A stretch of 64,000 bases of DNA. Origin: Svornostia abyssi (GTDB taxonomy: Bacteria; Actinomycetota; Thermoleophilia; Solirubrobacterales; Solirubrobacteraceae). Below the pieces are notes generated by a model that worked only from the letters and a program-made list of their open reading frames with translations, ran no database searches and was not told the DNA's origin. Location of the stretch: positions 124,001 through 188,000 of the forward strand of contig CP088295.1 of the NCBI GenBank assembly GCA_024666565.1, read 5' to 3'. The position numbers and the translations under genes were made by a program. Positions 27,345 through 36,406 of this stretch are shown here, piece after piece; the first letter of the stretch is position 1; each line of letters starts with the position of its first letter.

Positions 27345-28199
27345 CGCGCCAGCCCGCAGCAGCCTCCCGGACACGTCCGCGAGAAGCTCGCGAAACACCG
27401 GGTCGCTGCTCACGCGCATCCGGTTGAACAGCGGGTGCAGGCGGGTCGGCAGGGCGACGTCAAAGTCAGGGAGCCGCAACAGGCCGACACGGGTGCCGTC
27501 GGCCGTGAGATGCCCGTCGGAGTCCGTCCCGAGGATGACCGCGGAGAGGTTCCACCACGCGAGGGCGTGTGGCGCCGCATCGAGGACGGTGATCGCGCCG
27601 GGGTCGGAAAGCAGCGGCTCGAGCAACTCGGCCAGCGCACCGCCTTCCGGCAGGGACCAGGCCTCGGCTTCCATGCGGGCGCGCCACGCGGCGACGGCGT
27701 CGCGGGAGACGTCGTCGGCGTGCAGCATGAGGACACCGAAGTCGAGCGGGTCGAGGCCGTCGAGATCCTCGGCGTCCGGGCGCAGCCCATCGTCGGGCGG
27801 CGACGGGACGCCCCCACGGCCGAGGATCGCGAGCGGGGTCCCGGCGCCCAGCAGCGCGTCGATGCGCCCGAGCAGGACGGCATCGGGCGCCAGCGTCACC
27901 ACGGTCCCAGCCTCGGCCAGCAACCGCTCGAGCATCGGAACCAGCGCGGCAAGCGCCGTCCGCTCCGGGGAGAGGTCCGCCGCCGCAGGCGACGGCGCCG
28001 CGATGCCCAGCTCCGCGGCGCCCAGCGACTCGACGCCCTCCGGGAGCCCGTCCGCCGCGGCCCCGTCGGCACGCACCACGATCGCCCGCGCCTCGGGATG
28101 GTGCTCGCGCACGCTCGCCGCCAGCACCCTCGTGAAGGGCAGTTCGGAGGTGAGCGTGACGATGAGAAACGTCAGCTGCGGGCGTGGAGCGGCGGACAT
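27345..28199 (-). CDS. N-terminal domain of the same mosaic glycosyltransferase (frame-broken)
   Basis: From ATG 28199 the protein reads as an alpha/beta domain starting LTFLIVTLTSELPFTRVLAA, with DPLDFGVLMLHADD, HALAWWNLSAVILG and DGHLTADGTRVGLLRLPDFD. This pattern is common as the first domain of large actinobacterial glycosyltransferases, probably an inactive or separate GT-A fold. After SSDPVFRELLADVSGRLLRAG the frame loses sense in the GC-rich stretch 27341-27350, and the downstream frame takes over with the GT4 domain. A TACGAT hexamer (28209-28214, minus strand) is nine bases from the ATG. A real split into two polypeptides cannot be excluded, but no start with a ribosome binding site is visible for the second. 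Confidence 0.65.
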
Positions 28200-28208
28200 G
28201 AGCGGTCG

Positions 28209-28214
28209 ATCGTA
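28209..28214 (-). promoter_or_regulatory. Leaderless -10 hexamer TACGAT
   Basis: The hexamer lies nine bases upstream of the ATG at 28199, with no Shine-Dalgarno between. It would start transcription of the mosaic glycosyltransferase and the GT2 gene behind it. Confidence 0.45.
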
Positions 28215-28229
28215 CCCGCGTGCCGGTCG

Positions 28230-29411
28230 CTACGACCGTCCGCGGGCCAGTCGGCGAGCGGCCAGCCGCGCGCGCGTCCAGCGGTGGTGATCGGCCCGCG
28301 GCTCGAGCGCCGCGCGCATGGTGGCACCGCACGCCTCTGGACTGTGCCTGCGCGCGAGGTCCGTCCGTGCGCGGTCCCCGAGGCGGCGCCCGAGCCCGGG
28401 GTCTGCGACGAGGCTCCGCATCGCCGCAGCGGCGGCGTCCAGGTCCGGATCGGCCCAGCGCGCGCCTGCGGGGTACGGTCCGCCGTCCGGGCCGATGGGC
28501 ACCAGCGGCGCATCGATCAGCAGGCTGTTCTCGTCGGTCATGTACTCGAGGTTCCCCGAGTACCGCGTGGCGATGACCGGCCGCCCCTGCGCCATCGCCT
28601 CGGCGGGCGTGAAGCCGAACCCTTCAGCGCGGTGCAGCGAGACGATGGCGTCGCTGCGCTGCACGAGCGCGTCCATCTCGTCACGGTCGGCGTACCCGGC
28701 CTGCACGTGGACGTCGGGATGGCGCTCGGCGGCAGCCAGCAGCGCGGCGTGCTCGCCCGGGTGCGCCTCGTGGTCGATGCACTTGATGACGAGCGACGGC
28801 CCTTCGCCCGGCGCGAACGCGCGCGTGAACGCCTCGATCGCGCCCAGCGGGTTCTTGCGCACCACGCTCGAGTAGTAGCCGAACACGCAGAGGAAGACGA
28901 AGCCGTCCGGGAGCCCGAGGTCCGCGCGCGTGCGCGTCGCCGGCGCGGCCCGCCTCACCGGGATCCGCACCCGGGTGGTCGGGACGCCGTGCGGCTCGGC
29001 CGCGGCGGTGATCGCGGCCGCGATGTGATCGGATCCGGCCCACACCTCGTCGACCCAGCCGAACCCGCCGTGCATGACGACCGGGAACTCCTCGACCTCC
29101 CACCACCACAGCCCGATGGTGTGACGGCCACGGAAGAAGCCCGGCCCGACCGCGCCGGCGAACCCCGGGGTCTCCAGCGAGGTGAGGCACAGAACGGTGA
29201 TCGGGAACCCCGCCTCGGCGGGCGTCACGGTGCGGAAGGGCACCTGCTGGCGAGACGGGGACACGTCGGGCGGATGGACGGGCAGGACCGGGATGCCCGC
29301 GGCGTCGAGCGCGGCGACGACCGCCCGGCTTGCCTCGCCCACGCCGGACTCTGCGCGCAGCGGGCCGACGACGTTGACGCCGGCGATCTGCGCCGTGCGG
29401 CGCTGCGGCAT
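28230..29411 (-). CDS. GT4 glycosyltransferase
   Basis: A 393-residue GT-B enzyme closely related in layout to the GT4 domain of the neighbouring mosaic protein: VNVVGPLRAESGVGEASRAV at the start, TIGLWWWEVEEFPVV, a Rossmann strand GFVFLCVFGYYS and the donor-site motif SLHRAEGFGFTPAEAMAQG. The shared LWWWE motif suggests that the two arose by duplication. Start ATG 29411 is ten bases from the end of the large GT2 gene, so the two are probably co-transcribed. Donor and acceptor unknown; mannose, galactose or rhamnose donors are all possible. Confidence 0.88.
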   Translation of the reverse strand: MPQRRTAQIAGVNVVGPLRAESGVGEASRAVVAALDAAGIPVLPVHPPDVSPSRQQVPFRTVTPAEAGFPITVLCLTSLETPGFAGAVGPGFFRGRHTIGLWWWEVEEFPVVMHGGFGWVDEVWAGSDHIAAAITAAAEPHGVPTTRVRIPVRRAAPATRTRADLGLPDGFVFLCVFGYYSSVVRKNPLGAIEAFTRAFAPGEGPSLVIKCIDHEAHPGEHAALLAAAERHPDVHVQAGYADRDEMDALVQRSDAIVSLHRAEGFGFTPAEAMAQGRPVIATRYSGNLEYMTDENSLLIDAPLVPIGPDGGPYPAGARWADPDLDAAAAAMRSLVADPGLGRRLGDRARTDLARRHSPEACGATMRAALEPRADHHRWTRARLAARRLARGRS

Positions 29412-29421
29412 GGGCGACACG

Positions 29422-31689
29422 TCAGCGCGTGAGGGCCGCGGGCGGGACGTGCGCGGCGCGCTCGGCCCAGAGCTGCGGGTTGTAGTACGGATCGGTCCGG
29501 CCACCGCGCGCCAGGGCGATCGCCTGCAGCTCGGCGAGACCGGCGACGACCCCGCGCGGCGTGCCGAGGACGCGCAGCCGCGCGTGCGGGCTGTGGACGA
29601 CGCGGCCGGCGCGGCCGGTCAGCCCGAGCGTCAGGGCCACGAGGGCGTGCCGGTCGGCGAGCGGGTCCGGCCCGGCGTCGCCGGTGACGAGCTCACGCCG
29701 CATCGCAGCGGCGCCCGAGACGGCTGAGCGGTTCGTGACCAGCGTGAGCTCCGGGGCGAGGCCGCGGCCCGTGGCTGCCGCCCCCGGGTGCACCGGCAGC
29801 GGCACGCCGCGCGGCAGCGCGACGCCGGCATGGATCGCCGCGCCCTGCCCGTCGACCACGAGCGCGCCCGCGGCCGCGATCCCCGGCTCGGCAGCCAGGC
29901 CGCACAGCTCGTCGAGCCAATCCGCGGTCTCCGGCACGCACAGCTCCTCGAGGAGGACGACGAACGGCGCGCTCGCCGCCGCGATGCCGGCGCGGGCCTG
30001 CGCGCCCCACCGATCGTCCTCGGCGGCGACGACGGTCGCCCCCGCCGCAGCCGCGACGTCGCCGTCAGGGCGGGTCGACGGGCCCGTCACCACCGTGACG
30101 TGCCCGAGCGCGCGGACGGCCTCGGCCACGTCGCCGCCGGCTCCGGGGGACAGCGGCAGGATGATGTCGACGCCGTCGACCGCTGGCTCGTGGACCACGC
30201 GGTAGCGCCCGGCGTCCGGGAGCCGCCCGGCGTGCGCCGCGATGCCCATGCGCCGCAGGTGCTCGTCGACTGCCCGGCAGCCGCGGTCGTAGGCCTCGGG
30301 TTTCGCCTGCGCGCTCAGCGCCGCCGACCCGACGTGCACCCGCCAGCTGTAGCGCAGCCGCGGGACATGGACGATGCGGCTCGTGCGCTCGGACAGGCGC
30401 AGCACCAGGTCATGGTCCTGCGCGCCGTCGAACTCGGAGCGCCAGCCGCCGAGGTCGTCGACCAGTGTGCGGCGGTACACGCCGAGGTGCAGCGTGTACA
30501 TGACCGCGCGCATGAGCTCGGGCGACCAGTCCGGCTTCAGCGACGGTGCGAGGCGGCGGCCGTCGGGCACCGCCTTGTCGTTGTCGGTGTAGACCATGTC
30601 GACGGCCGGATCGGCGGCGAGCACCGCGCCGACGTCAGCGATCGCGTCGGGATGCAGGAGGTCGTCATGGTCCAGCGGCGCGACGTACGGACCGGTGGCC
30701 AGTGCGAACGCGGCGTTCGTCGCCGCGGAGATATTCTGCGCCTCCTCGTGGCGGGTGAGGACGATCCGGTCGTCGCCCGCCGCGGCGTCGCGCAGCCGCG
30801 AACGCACGGCCGGGTCCTGCGAGCCGTCATCGCACAGGCACAGCTGCCAGTGCGGCGAGGTCTGCGCGCGCACGCTGTGCAGCAGCGCGTCGAGGAGCGC
30901 CGGGTCGGGGTCGTGAACCGGGACGAGCAGCGAGACGACGGGGTGCTCGGGCGGCGGGCCGGAGACCTCCGCGAGTTCCGGCGCCGGGCCAGCGGGCGGG
31001 GACGTGCCGCCGACCAGCACCGGATCGCCCCACACCGCCCAGGCGCACGCCTCCCGCGCGCCCTCGGGCAGCGCCGTCCGCAGCACGATGCGGTGCTCGG
31101 TTGCGGGCAGGTCGCCGAGGTCGAGTTCGAGCGGCAGCCACTGCCGGTGCTCGGGAGTGCCGCCCGGGTCCGCCACGAGCGACGTGGCACGCACCTCCGC
31201 GCCGGCCGCGTCGAGCACCACCGCCGTGAATCGCACCCCGCCCAGGTTGCGCGTCCACGCTGCAGGCCGCAGCGAGGCGAACGTGCGCAACCGCAGCCCC
31301 GGTGCCGGGATGATCCGCCAGGCGATCTCCTGCGGCGGGTCGGCGAGCAGTGCGGGGAGCCCGACCTCGTCGACGATGACCTCCTCGCGCCAGCGCAGCG
31401 CGTCTGCCGCCGCCGTGGTCGCATGCAGCCCCAGCAACGGGATACGGACGGCTCCCGGCGCAGGCGCTTGACGCTCGGCCGCCGCCTGCACGTCAGGACG
31501 CGACGCGCGCTGCACCCGCCGCACACGGCGCAGCGGGCCCCCCGCCTTCCACCAGAGCGTGCGCCGCACGTCCTCGAGGACGGTCGTCCTCGCCGCCAGC
31601 TGCTCCCAGGTCTCCTCGACCTCACGCTCCAGCTCGGCCACGCGAAGCCGCAGCAGCAGCTCGTCCTGCTCGGCCTCGGGCCCGGTCAT
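29422..31689 (-). CDS. Large multidomain GT2 glycosyltransferase
   Basis: The 755-residue protein has an N-terminal coiled coil ([20 protein letters not shown] onward, about 1-50), a beta-sandwich-like region (about 100-250), a GT2 catalytic domain (about 265-480) with [33 protein letters not shown] and [14 protein letters not shown], and a second degenerate GT2-like domain (about 505-755). The YTDNDK motif is typical of rhamnosyltransferase-like GT2 proteins in actinobacterial and cyanobacterial clusters. A TATGGT hexamer seven bases before the ATG supports a leaderless start. It is divergent from rfbH. The second domain may bind the acceptor glycan rather than catalyse. Confidence 0.85.
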   Translation of the reverse strand: MTGPEAEQDELLLRLRVAELEREVEETWEQLAARTTVLEDVRRTLWWKAGGPLRRVRRVQRASRPDVQAAAERQAPAPGAVRIPLLGLHATTAAADALRWREEVIVDEVGLPALLADPPQEIAWRIIPAPGLRLRTFASLRPAAWTRNLGGVRFTAVVLDAAGAEVRATSLVADPGGTPEHRQWLPLELDLGDLPATEHRIVLRTALPEGAREACAWAVWGDPVLVGGTSPPAGPAPELAEVSGPPPEHPVVSLLVPVHDPDPALLDALLHSVRAQTSPHWQLCLCDDGSQDPAVRSRLRDAAAGDDRIVLTRHEEAQNISAATNAAFALATGPYVAPLDHDDLLHPDAIADVGAVLAADPAVDMVYTDNDKAVPDGRRLAPSLKPDWSPELMRAVMYTLHLGVYRRTLVDDLGGWRSEFDGAQDHDLVLRLSERTSRIVHVPRLRYSWRVHVGSAALSAQAKPEAYDRGCRAVDEHLRRMGIAAHAGRLPDAGRYRVVHEPAVDGVDIILPLSPGAGGDVAEAVRALGHVTVVTGPSTRPDGDVAAAAGATVVAAEDDRWGAQARAGIAAASAPFVVLLEELCVPETADWLDELCGLAAEPGIAAAGALVVDGQGAAIHAGVALPRGVPLPVHPGAAATGRGLAPELTLVTNRSAVSGAAAMRRELVTGDAGPDPLADRHALVALTLGLTGRAGRVVHSPHARLRVLGTPRGVVAGLAELQAIALARGGRTDPYYNPQLWAERAAHVPPAALTR

Positions 31690-31696
31690 GCGCGCA

Positions 31697-31764
31697 ACCA
31701 TACCCGCGGCCGTCACCGCCTCCGGAGCCCTTGACGGCCCTGCATCGCGTGCCTCCTCTAGACT
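31697..31764. promoter_or_regulatory. Divergent leaderless promoters between the large GT2 gene and rfbH
   Basis: The minus-strand TATGGT (31697-31702) is seven bases from the ATG at 31689. The plus-strand TAGACT (31759-31764) is eight bases from the GTG at 31773. A TTGACG at 31731-31736 lies 22 bases before the plus-strand hexamer, somewhat far for a -35 element. The same TAGACT-N8-GTG arrangement recurs at 35240. Confidence 0.5.
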
Positions 31765-31772
31765 CCGGCCGA

Positions 31773-33155
31773 GTGGCAGCACGTGGAACCAACGGCGGCT
31801 CGGCCGCCCCGCGGCGCGCAGACCAGCTTCGAGCGCAGATCCTGGACCTGGTCCGCGAGTATCACGCCGAGGCGTTCCCCGAGCGTGCGTTCGTCCCTGG
31901 GCAGACGCCGGTGCCCGTCGCCGGGCGCGTGTTCGACGAGGAGGAGGTCGTCTCGCTCGTCGACTCCTCCCTCGACTTCTGGCTGACCACCGGCCGCTAC
32001 GCCCACACGTTCGAGCGCCGTTTCGGCCGCGAGATCTTCGGCGTGCGCCACACGATCCTCGTCAACAGCGGGTCCTCGGCGAACCTCGTCGCCGGCTCGG
32101 CGCTCACGTCGCCCACGCTCGGCGAGAAGCGGATCAAGCCGGGCGACGAGTTCATCACCGTCGCCACGGGCTTCCCCACGACGGTCAACCCGCTCATCCA
32201 GCACGGCGCGATCCCGGTCTTCCTCGACGTCGACATCCCGACGTACAACATCGACGTCACACACCTCGAGGATGCGCTCAGCCCGAAGACGAAGGCCGTC
32301 ATGCTCGCCCACACGCTGGGCAACACCTTCGATCTCGACACGATCAAGGCGTTCTGCGACGAGCACGACCTGTGGCTCGTCGAGGACTGCTGCGACGCGC
32401 TCGGCAGCACGTACGACGGCAAGCACGTGGGGTCCTTCGGCGACTTCGCCACCGTCAGCTTCTTTCCCGCCCACCACATCACCATGGGTGAGGGCGGCGC
32501 GGTCATGTGCAACAGCGGCCGCATGAAGGTCCTCGCGGAGTCCTTCCGCGACTGGGGCCGCGACTGCTGGTGCGAGCCCGGCAAGGAAGACACGTGCGGC
32601 AAGCGCTTCGACCAGCAGTTCGGGTCGCTGCCCGAGGGCTACGACCACAAGTACACGTACAGCCACATCGGCTACAACCTGAAGATCACGGACATGCAGG
32701 CCGCCGTGGGTGTCGCACAGCTCGACAAGCTCGACGACTTCGTGCAGGCGCGCAAGGACAACTTCGCCCGGATCAAGGAGGGGCTCGGCGATCTCGACGA
32801 GCTGTTCATCCTGCCCGAGGCCACCGCGAAGAGCGACCCGTCCTGGTTCGGCTTCCCGATCGCCGTCCGCCCGGACGCGCCGATCAGCCGCAACGAGATC
32901 GTGCGTGTCCTCAACGAGCGCAAGGTCCACACCCGCCTGCTGTTCGCCGGCAACCTGCTGCGCCAGCCCGCCTACAAGGACGTCGAGCACCGCGTCGTCG
33001 GTGACCTGAAGAACTCGGACTTCGTCATGGAGAACGTGTTCTGGCTCGGCGTCTACCCCGCGCTCGGCGACCCGCACATCGAGTACATGCTCGACACCGT
33101 GCACGAGATCGCCGAGAACGCGTTCCACCGCGCCGGCACCTCCGGCGCCCAGTAG
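31773..33155 (+). CDS. rfbH: CDP-4-dehydro-6-deoxyglucose 3-dehydratase (E1), iron-sulfur PMP enzyme
   Basis: A 460-residue member of the aminotransferase fold in which the PLP lysine is replaced by histidine: [15 protein letters not shown] (about 230-244). This is the hallmark of E1, which uses PMP and a [2Fe-2S] cluster to remove the C3 hydroxyl of CDP-4-keto-6-deoxyglucose. Cysteines for the cluster are visible at about Cys206/207 (EDCCDALG) and Cys265, Cys267 and Cys275 ([14 protein letters not shown]). The enzyme needs a ferredoxin-reductase partner (E3), which is not in the window. Its substrate would come from rfbF and rfbG at 41.9-43.7 kb. GTG 31773 is eight bases after a TAGACT hexamer; an upstream in-frame TTG at 31731 is less likely. 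Confidence 0.93.
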   Translation: MAARGTNGGSAAPRRADQLRAQILDLVREYHAEAFPERAFVPGQTPVPVAGRVFDEEEVVSLVDSSLDFWLTTGRYAHTFERRFGREIFGVRHTILVNSGSSANLVAGSALTSPTLGEKRIKPGDEFITVATGFPTTVNPLIQHGAIPVFLDVDIPTYNIDVTHLEDALSPKTKAVMLAHTLGNTFDLDTIKAFCDEHDLWLVEDCCDALGSTYDGKHVGSFGDFATVSFFPAHHITMGEGGAVMCNSGRMKVLAESFRDWGRDCWCEPGKEDTCGKRFDQQFGSLPEGYDHKYTYSHIGYNLKITDMQAAVGVAQLDKLDDFVQARKDNFARIKEGLGDLDELFILPEATAKSDPSWFGFPIAVRPDAPISRNEIVRVLNERKVHTRLLFAGNLLRQPAYKDVEHRVVGDLKNSDFVMENVFWLGVYPALGDPHIEYMLDTVHEIAENAFHRAGTSGAQ

Positions 33156-33171
33156 CCCGGCCGCGCAGCCG

Positions 33172-33987
33172 TCAGCGCTGCGCGACGAGCGTGAAGTTCC
33201 GGCTGAACCGGAAGTGGTCGCGCACGGAGTCGGGCGTCCACGCGTTCAGCTTGACGCTGGGGTACGCCTCCTCGACGGCGCTGAAGATCTCGCGCAGCGA
33301 GTAGAAGATGTCGACGCGGCGGAAGCCGTGCACGTCGTGCAGGCGCTGCTTGATCGCCTGCGCGTCGATGCCCTCGCCGTAGAAGAGGTGGTACTCCGAC
33401 AGCGCTTCGAACTCCGCGTCGCCCAGGAGGTCGACCGTGTCCTCGGTGCGGTACCGGTTGATCGTCTGGCGCCACAGCTTCGCCAGCGGCGACAGGTACT
33501 TGTAGGCCAGCCGGTTCGGCTCGTTGCCGAGGAACATGACCCCGCCGGGCAGCGTGAGCGACGCCATCTTGTCGACGAGCGGCAGGTAGTCGACGAGGTG
33601 GTGCAGCACGGCGTGCTCCATCACGAGGTGGAACTGCTGGTCGGTCTCGAACGCGTAGAGGTCGGCCTGCTCGAAGCGCCACTGCGGGAAGCGCTCGCGC
33701 GCCCGGGCGAGCATGCCCTCGGAGATGTCCAGGCCGAGCAGGTCCAGCTCGCGGTCGTGGAGGTAGTACTCCAGCCAGCCCGAGCCGCAGCCGAGGTCGA
33801 TGACCCGCGGCGTGCCCTCGACGACGTCGAGGACGGGATGGATGTACTGGTCGAACTGCGCCTGTGTCCACTCGCGGACGTCGGGCGAGTTGCCCTCGCC
33901 CCGTTCGTCGTACTTCTCGACGATCGCGTCGTGGTACTGCTGGTTGACCTTCGTGACGTAGTCGCGGTCGATGGTGCGGTCGGGCAT
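33172..33987 (-). CDS. Class I SAM-dependent methyltransferase
   Basis: The 271-residue protein has SAM motif I RVIDLGCGSGWLEYYL near residue 62, LDLLGLDISEGMLARARERF, and HLVMEHAVLHHLVDYLPL. The C-terminal part, with VDIFYSLREIFSAVEEAYP, is typical of larger methyltransferases in glycan or lipid pathways. The ATG is seven bases from a TAGTAT hexamer whose first three bases are the stop codon of the upstream GtrA gene. It may therefore be expressed both by read-through and from its own promoter. It is convergent with rfbH. Substrate unknown. Confidence 0.82.
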   Translation of the reverse strand: MPDRTIDRDYVTKVNQQYHDAIVEKYDERGEGNSPDVREWTQAQFDQYIHPVLDVVEGTPRVIDLGCGSGWLEYYLHDRELDLLGLDISEGMLARARERFPQWRFEQADLYAFETDQQFHLVMEHAVLHHLVDYLPLVDKMASLTLPGGVMFLGNEPNRLAYKYLSPLAKLWRQTINRYRTEDTVDLLGDAEFEALSEYHLFYGEGIDAQAIKQRLHDVHGFRRVDIFYSLREIFSAVEEAYPSVKLNAWTPDSVRDHFRFSRNFTLVAQR

Positions 33988-33997
33988 CGCGCTGATA

Positions 33998-34414
33998 CTA
34001 GTCGTGCGCGGGATCGGGCTGCCGGTGGAACGAGAAGAGCTTGTGTCCGAGGAACGTCAGCACGACCACCGTCGGGAACAGGAAGATCTGCGCGACGAGC
34101 ACCTCCATGCCGAATCCGTCGACGGCGATCACGAGGCCGACGAGGTTGAGCACGGCGCCGGAGGCCTGCACCAGGCAGAAGCGCAGGAAGTCCCGCAGGA
34201 CGTGGCCGCGCACCTTGAAGACGAACAGCCGGTTCAGGATGAACGCCTCGGTGACGTTGATCAGCCACGCCAGGCAGAAGACGACGACGTAGCCCAGCAC
34301 ATCGCCGAACGCGAGCTGGAGCGCGACGAACACGCCGAAGCCGAAGAAGAAGTTGAACCCGCCGACGACGAGGTACCGCAGGCCCTGCTCCTGCGTGGTC
34401 ATCGGGCCCGGCAC
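33998..34414 (-). CDS. gtrA: GtrA-family membrane protein
   Basis: A 138-residue protein with four membrane helices and the GtrA pattern: RYLVVGGFNFFFGFGVFVAL at the start, AFILNRLFVFKVRGH in the loop and VVLTFLGHKLFSF at the end. GtrA proteins are thought to flip undecaprenyl-phosphate-linked sugars across the membrane for side-chain glycosylation. A GtrB-like transferase lies at 36.3-37.3 kb, which would make the lipid-linked sugar. The GTG at 34414 begins one base after the upstream stop; ATG 34402 is the alternative start. Confidence 0.88.
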   Translation of the reverse strand: MPGPMTTQEQGLRYLVVGGFNFFFGFGVFVALQLAFGDVLGYVVVFCLAWLINVTEAFILNRLFVFKVRGHVLRDFLRFCLVQASGAVLNLVGLVIAVDGFGMEVLVAQIFLFPTVVVLTFLGHKLFSFHRQPDPAHD

Positions 34415-34415
34415 G

Positions 34416-35121
34416 TCAGGACACGACCAGACCCAGCCCGAGACTCGACGCGCCGACGTACTCGAACTTCCCGCTCGGCAGGAGCTCCTCGTTGAGGATG
34501 CGGCGCTCGTCGTCGTCGATCGCCTCGTCGAAGTACAGGACGTCGCCGGGCTTCAGCAGCGGGCCGAGCACGTTCCAGGCCACGAGCGTGGGCTCGTAGA
34601 GATCCAGGTCGAAGAGGATCAGGCGCGAGCCGGTCGCGACCTCGTCGAGGTCGAGCTCGAGCACGGTGTCCTCGACGTCGCCGATGTGCCACGTCGCACG
34701 GGCGTCGTCGATCGCCCGGCGGGGTGCCGCCCGCGTCGAACGCGCCCTCGTCGTGGCGGCGCCACGAGCGCGGCAGGCCGGTGAAGCGGTCGAAGCCGTG
34801 CCAGCGGAGGTCGGTGCGGGTCAGCTGGCCCAGCCACCACTGCGACGCGTACCCGTGCGCCACGCCGAACTCCAGGCAGTGCAGCGGTGATGCGGCGCTC
34901 TGCACGCGCGGCAGCAGCGCCTCCCACAGCTGCTCGCGGCTGCCGAAGATGTTCGTGCGGCCGAACGTCTCGATCTGCCAGTCCACGAAGTCCGCCACGT
35001 CGCCGGCGTTGATCGCCTTGCGGCGCAGCGTCGCCGACTTGGCGAACGCGCGCGCCGCGAGTGTCTGTGCGGCGACGGTCGCCGCCGAGTCACCGGTGTT
35101 CTGGATGACGTCGCCGCTCAT
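34416..35121 (-). CDS. TylF/cephalosporin-hydroxylase-like SAM methyltransferase, frame-broken
   Basis: The N-terminal part from ATG 35121 reads HCLEFGVAHGYASQWWLGQL (SAM motif I) and DLRWHGFDRFTGLPRSWRRH. The C-terminal part in the next frame reads DTVLELDLDEVATGSRLILF, then LILFDLDLYEPTLVAWN and DVLYFDEAIDDDER, with the metal-binding acids of TylF/MycF-type sugar O-methyltransferases. Removing one base in the G run 34721-34724 joins the parts through RRAIDDARATWHIGDVEDT and gives about 234 residues. It probably O-methylates a sugar or related metabolite. GGAGG about 11 bases before the ATG is a ribosome binding site. It leads into gtrA with one base between. Confidence 0.75.
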
Positions 35122-35217
35122 GTGCGGAGCTTCCTCCATGGTGGCCGCCTGTGCGGCCGTCGCTGTCTGTCTGCCCCACACCGCACGCGGCGTGGCCGCG
35201 GCTGTCCGCGGCGGACG

Positions 35218-35245
35218 ATCTTAGCGGCGAACGGTTGTCTAGACT
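35218..35245. promoter_or_regulatory. Divergent promoters of the TylF-like and FkbM genes
   Basis: The minus-strand hexamer TAAGAT (35218-35223) lies about 97 bases from the TylF-like ATG, leaving a real leader with a Shine-Dalgarno. The plus-strand TAGACT (35240-35245) lies eight bases from the GTG at 35254, a leaderless arrangement. The two promoters are almost back to back. Confidence 0.45.
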
Positions 35246-35253
35246 GCGCCGCC

Positions 35254-36406
35254 GTGTCCGACCCCCTCGACGTGCTCCTCGCGGAGTCCCCGGACGCTGC
35301 TGCGCTCCGCGCGGACCAGACCTTCGCCGACGCGAACGCCGGCCGGCCGGTCGTGCTCTACGGCGCCCGGCGGGGTCGGGCGCAACGTGCTGGCCGCCCT
35401 GCGCGGCGCCGGCGTCGAGCCCCTCTGCTTCGCCGACCGCTCCGCCGACGGCACCACGTCGGTCGACGGCCTGCCGGTCCTCGGCCTCGCCGACGCGGCC
35501 GCCCGCCACGGCGCCGACGCCACGTTCGTCGTCACCATCCTGAACCCGCGGTTCCCGTTCACGTCGGTCCGCGACGCGCTGCACGAGGCCGGCTGCGCGC
35601 ACGTCGTCTCGTGGATCCCGCTGGCCTGGCGCCACGCGGACGCCCTGCTGCCGTACTACGCGATCGACCGGCCCGAGCGCATCCTCGCCGCCGCCGACGA
35701 CATCCGCCGCGCGTACGCGCTGCTCGACGACGACCGATCCCGCGAGGAGTTCCGCCGCCAGCTGGAGTGGCGGCTCACGGGCGAGTTCACCCTGCCCGAG
35801 CCGCTGCCCGTCAGCGAGCAGTACTTCTCAGCGGACGTCGTGACGCTGGTCGACGACGAAGTGTTCGTCGACTGCGGCGCCTACGACGGCGACACGCTCG
35901 CGTCGTTCCTCGAGCACAACGGCGGCCGGTTCTCGCGGTTCGTCGCGCTGGAGCCGGAGCCGGACAACCTCGCGGCGCTGCAGGCCCGCGTCGCCGCCCT
36001 GCCCGCGGACGTGGCCGAGCGCGTCGAGATCCTGCCCTACGCGTCGGCCGCCGATGCGGGCACCGTGACGTTCGGCGGCAGCGGCACCGGCGCGGGGATC
36101 TCCGAGGACGGCCACCTCACCGTGGAGACCGTCGCCCTCGACGACGTCGTCACGGGGCCCGTCACGTACCTGAAGATGGATATCGAAGGCGCCGAACCCG
36201 ACGCCCTCGCAGGCGCCACGGCGATCGTGGTGCGCGACCGCCCCGTCCTGGGGCTCTGCGCGTACCACGTGCCCGACCACCTCTGGAGCCTGCTGCTGGC
36301 CGTCGACGCCCTCGCCGACGGCTACACGTACCGCATGCGCCGTTACGGCTGGGACTGCTGGGAGGTCGTGCTGTACGCCCTCCCCACCGGCCGCGTGGCC
36401 TCGTAG
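35254..36406 (+). CDS. FkbM-family SAM methyltransferase
   Basis: The N-terminal ~100 residues look like a nucleotide-binding or CoA-binding-like fold (VVLYGA, then NVLAALRGAGVEPLCFADRS). The C-terminal half is an FkbM methyltransferase: VFVDCGAYDGDTLASFLEHN, FVALEPEPDNLAALQARV and VTYLKMDIEGAEPDALAGA. A one-base insertion in the G run 35372-35375 separates the first 40 codons from the rest; correcting it gives 383 residues from the leaderless GTG 35254. Starting inside at 35387 would lose the first strand. This two-domain form is common in polysaccharide clusters and methylates sugar hydroxyls. It is convergent with the GtrB-like gene, overlapping by 64 bases. Confidence 0.82.

Noticed and set aside
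27273-29432. A 719-codon open frame on the plus strand
   Set aside because: It is antisense to the glycosyltransferase genes, Arg/Gly/Ala-rich without motifs, and explained by high GC.
31731-31772. TTG 31731 as the start of rfbH
   Set aside because: The extra residues are not typical, and the TAGACT-N8-GTG arrangement at 31773 matches other starts in the window.
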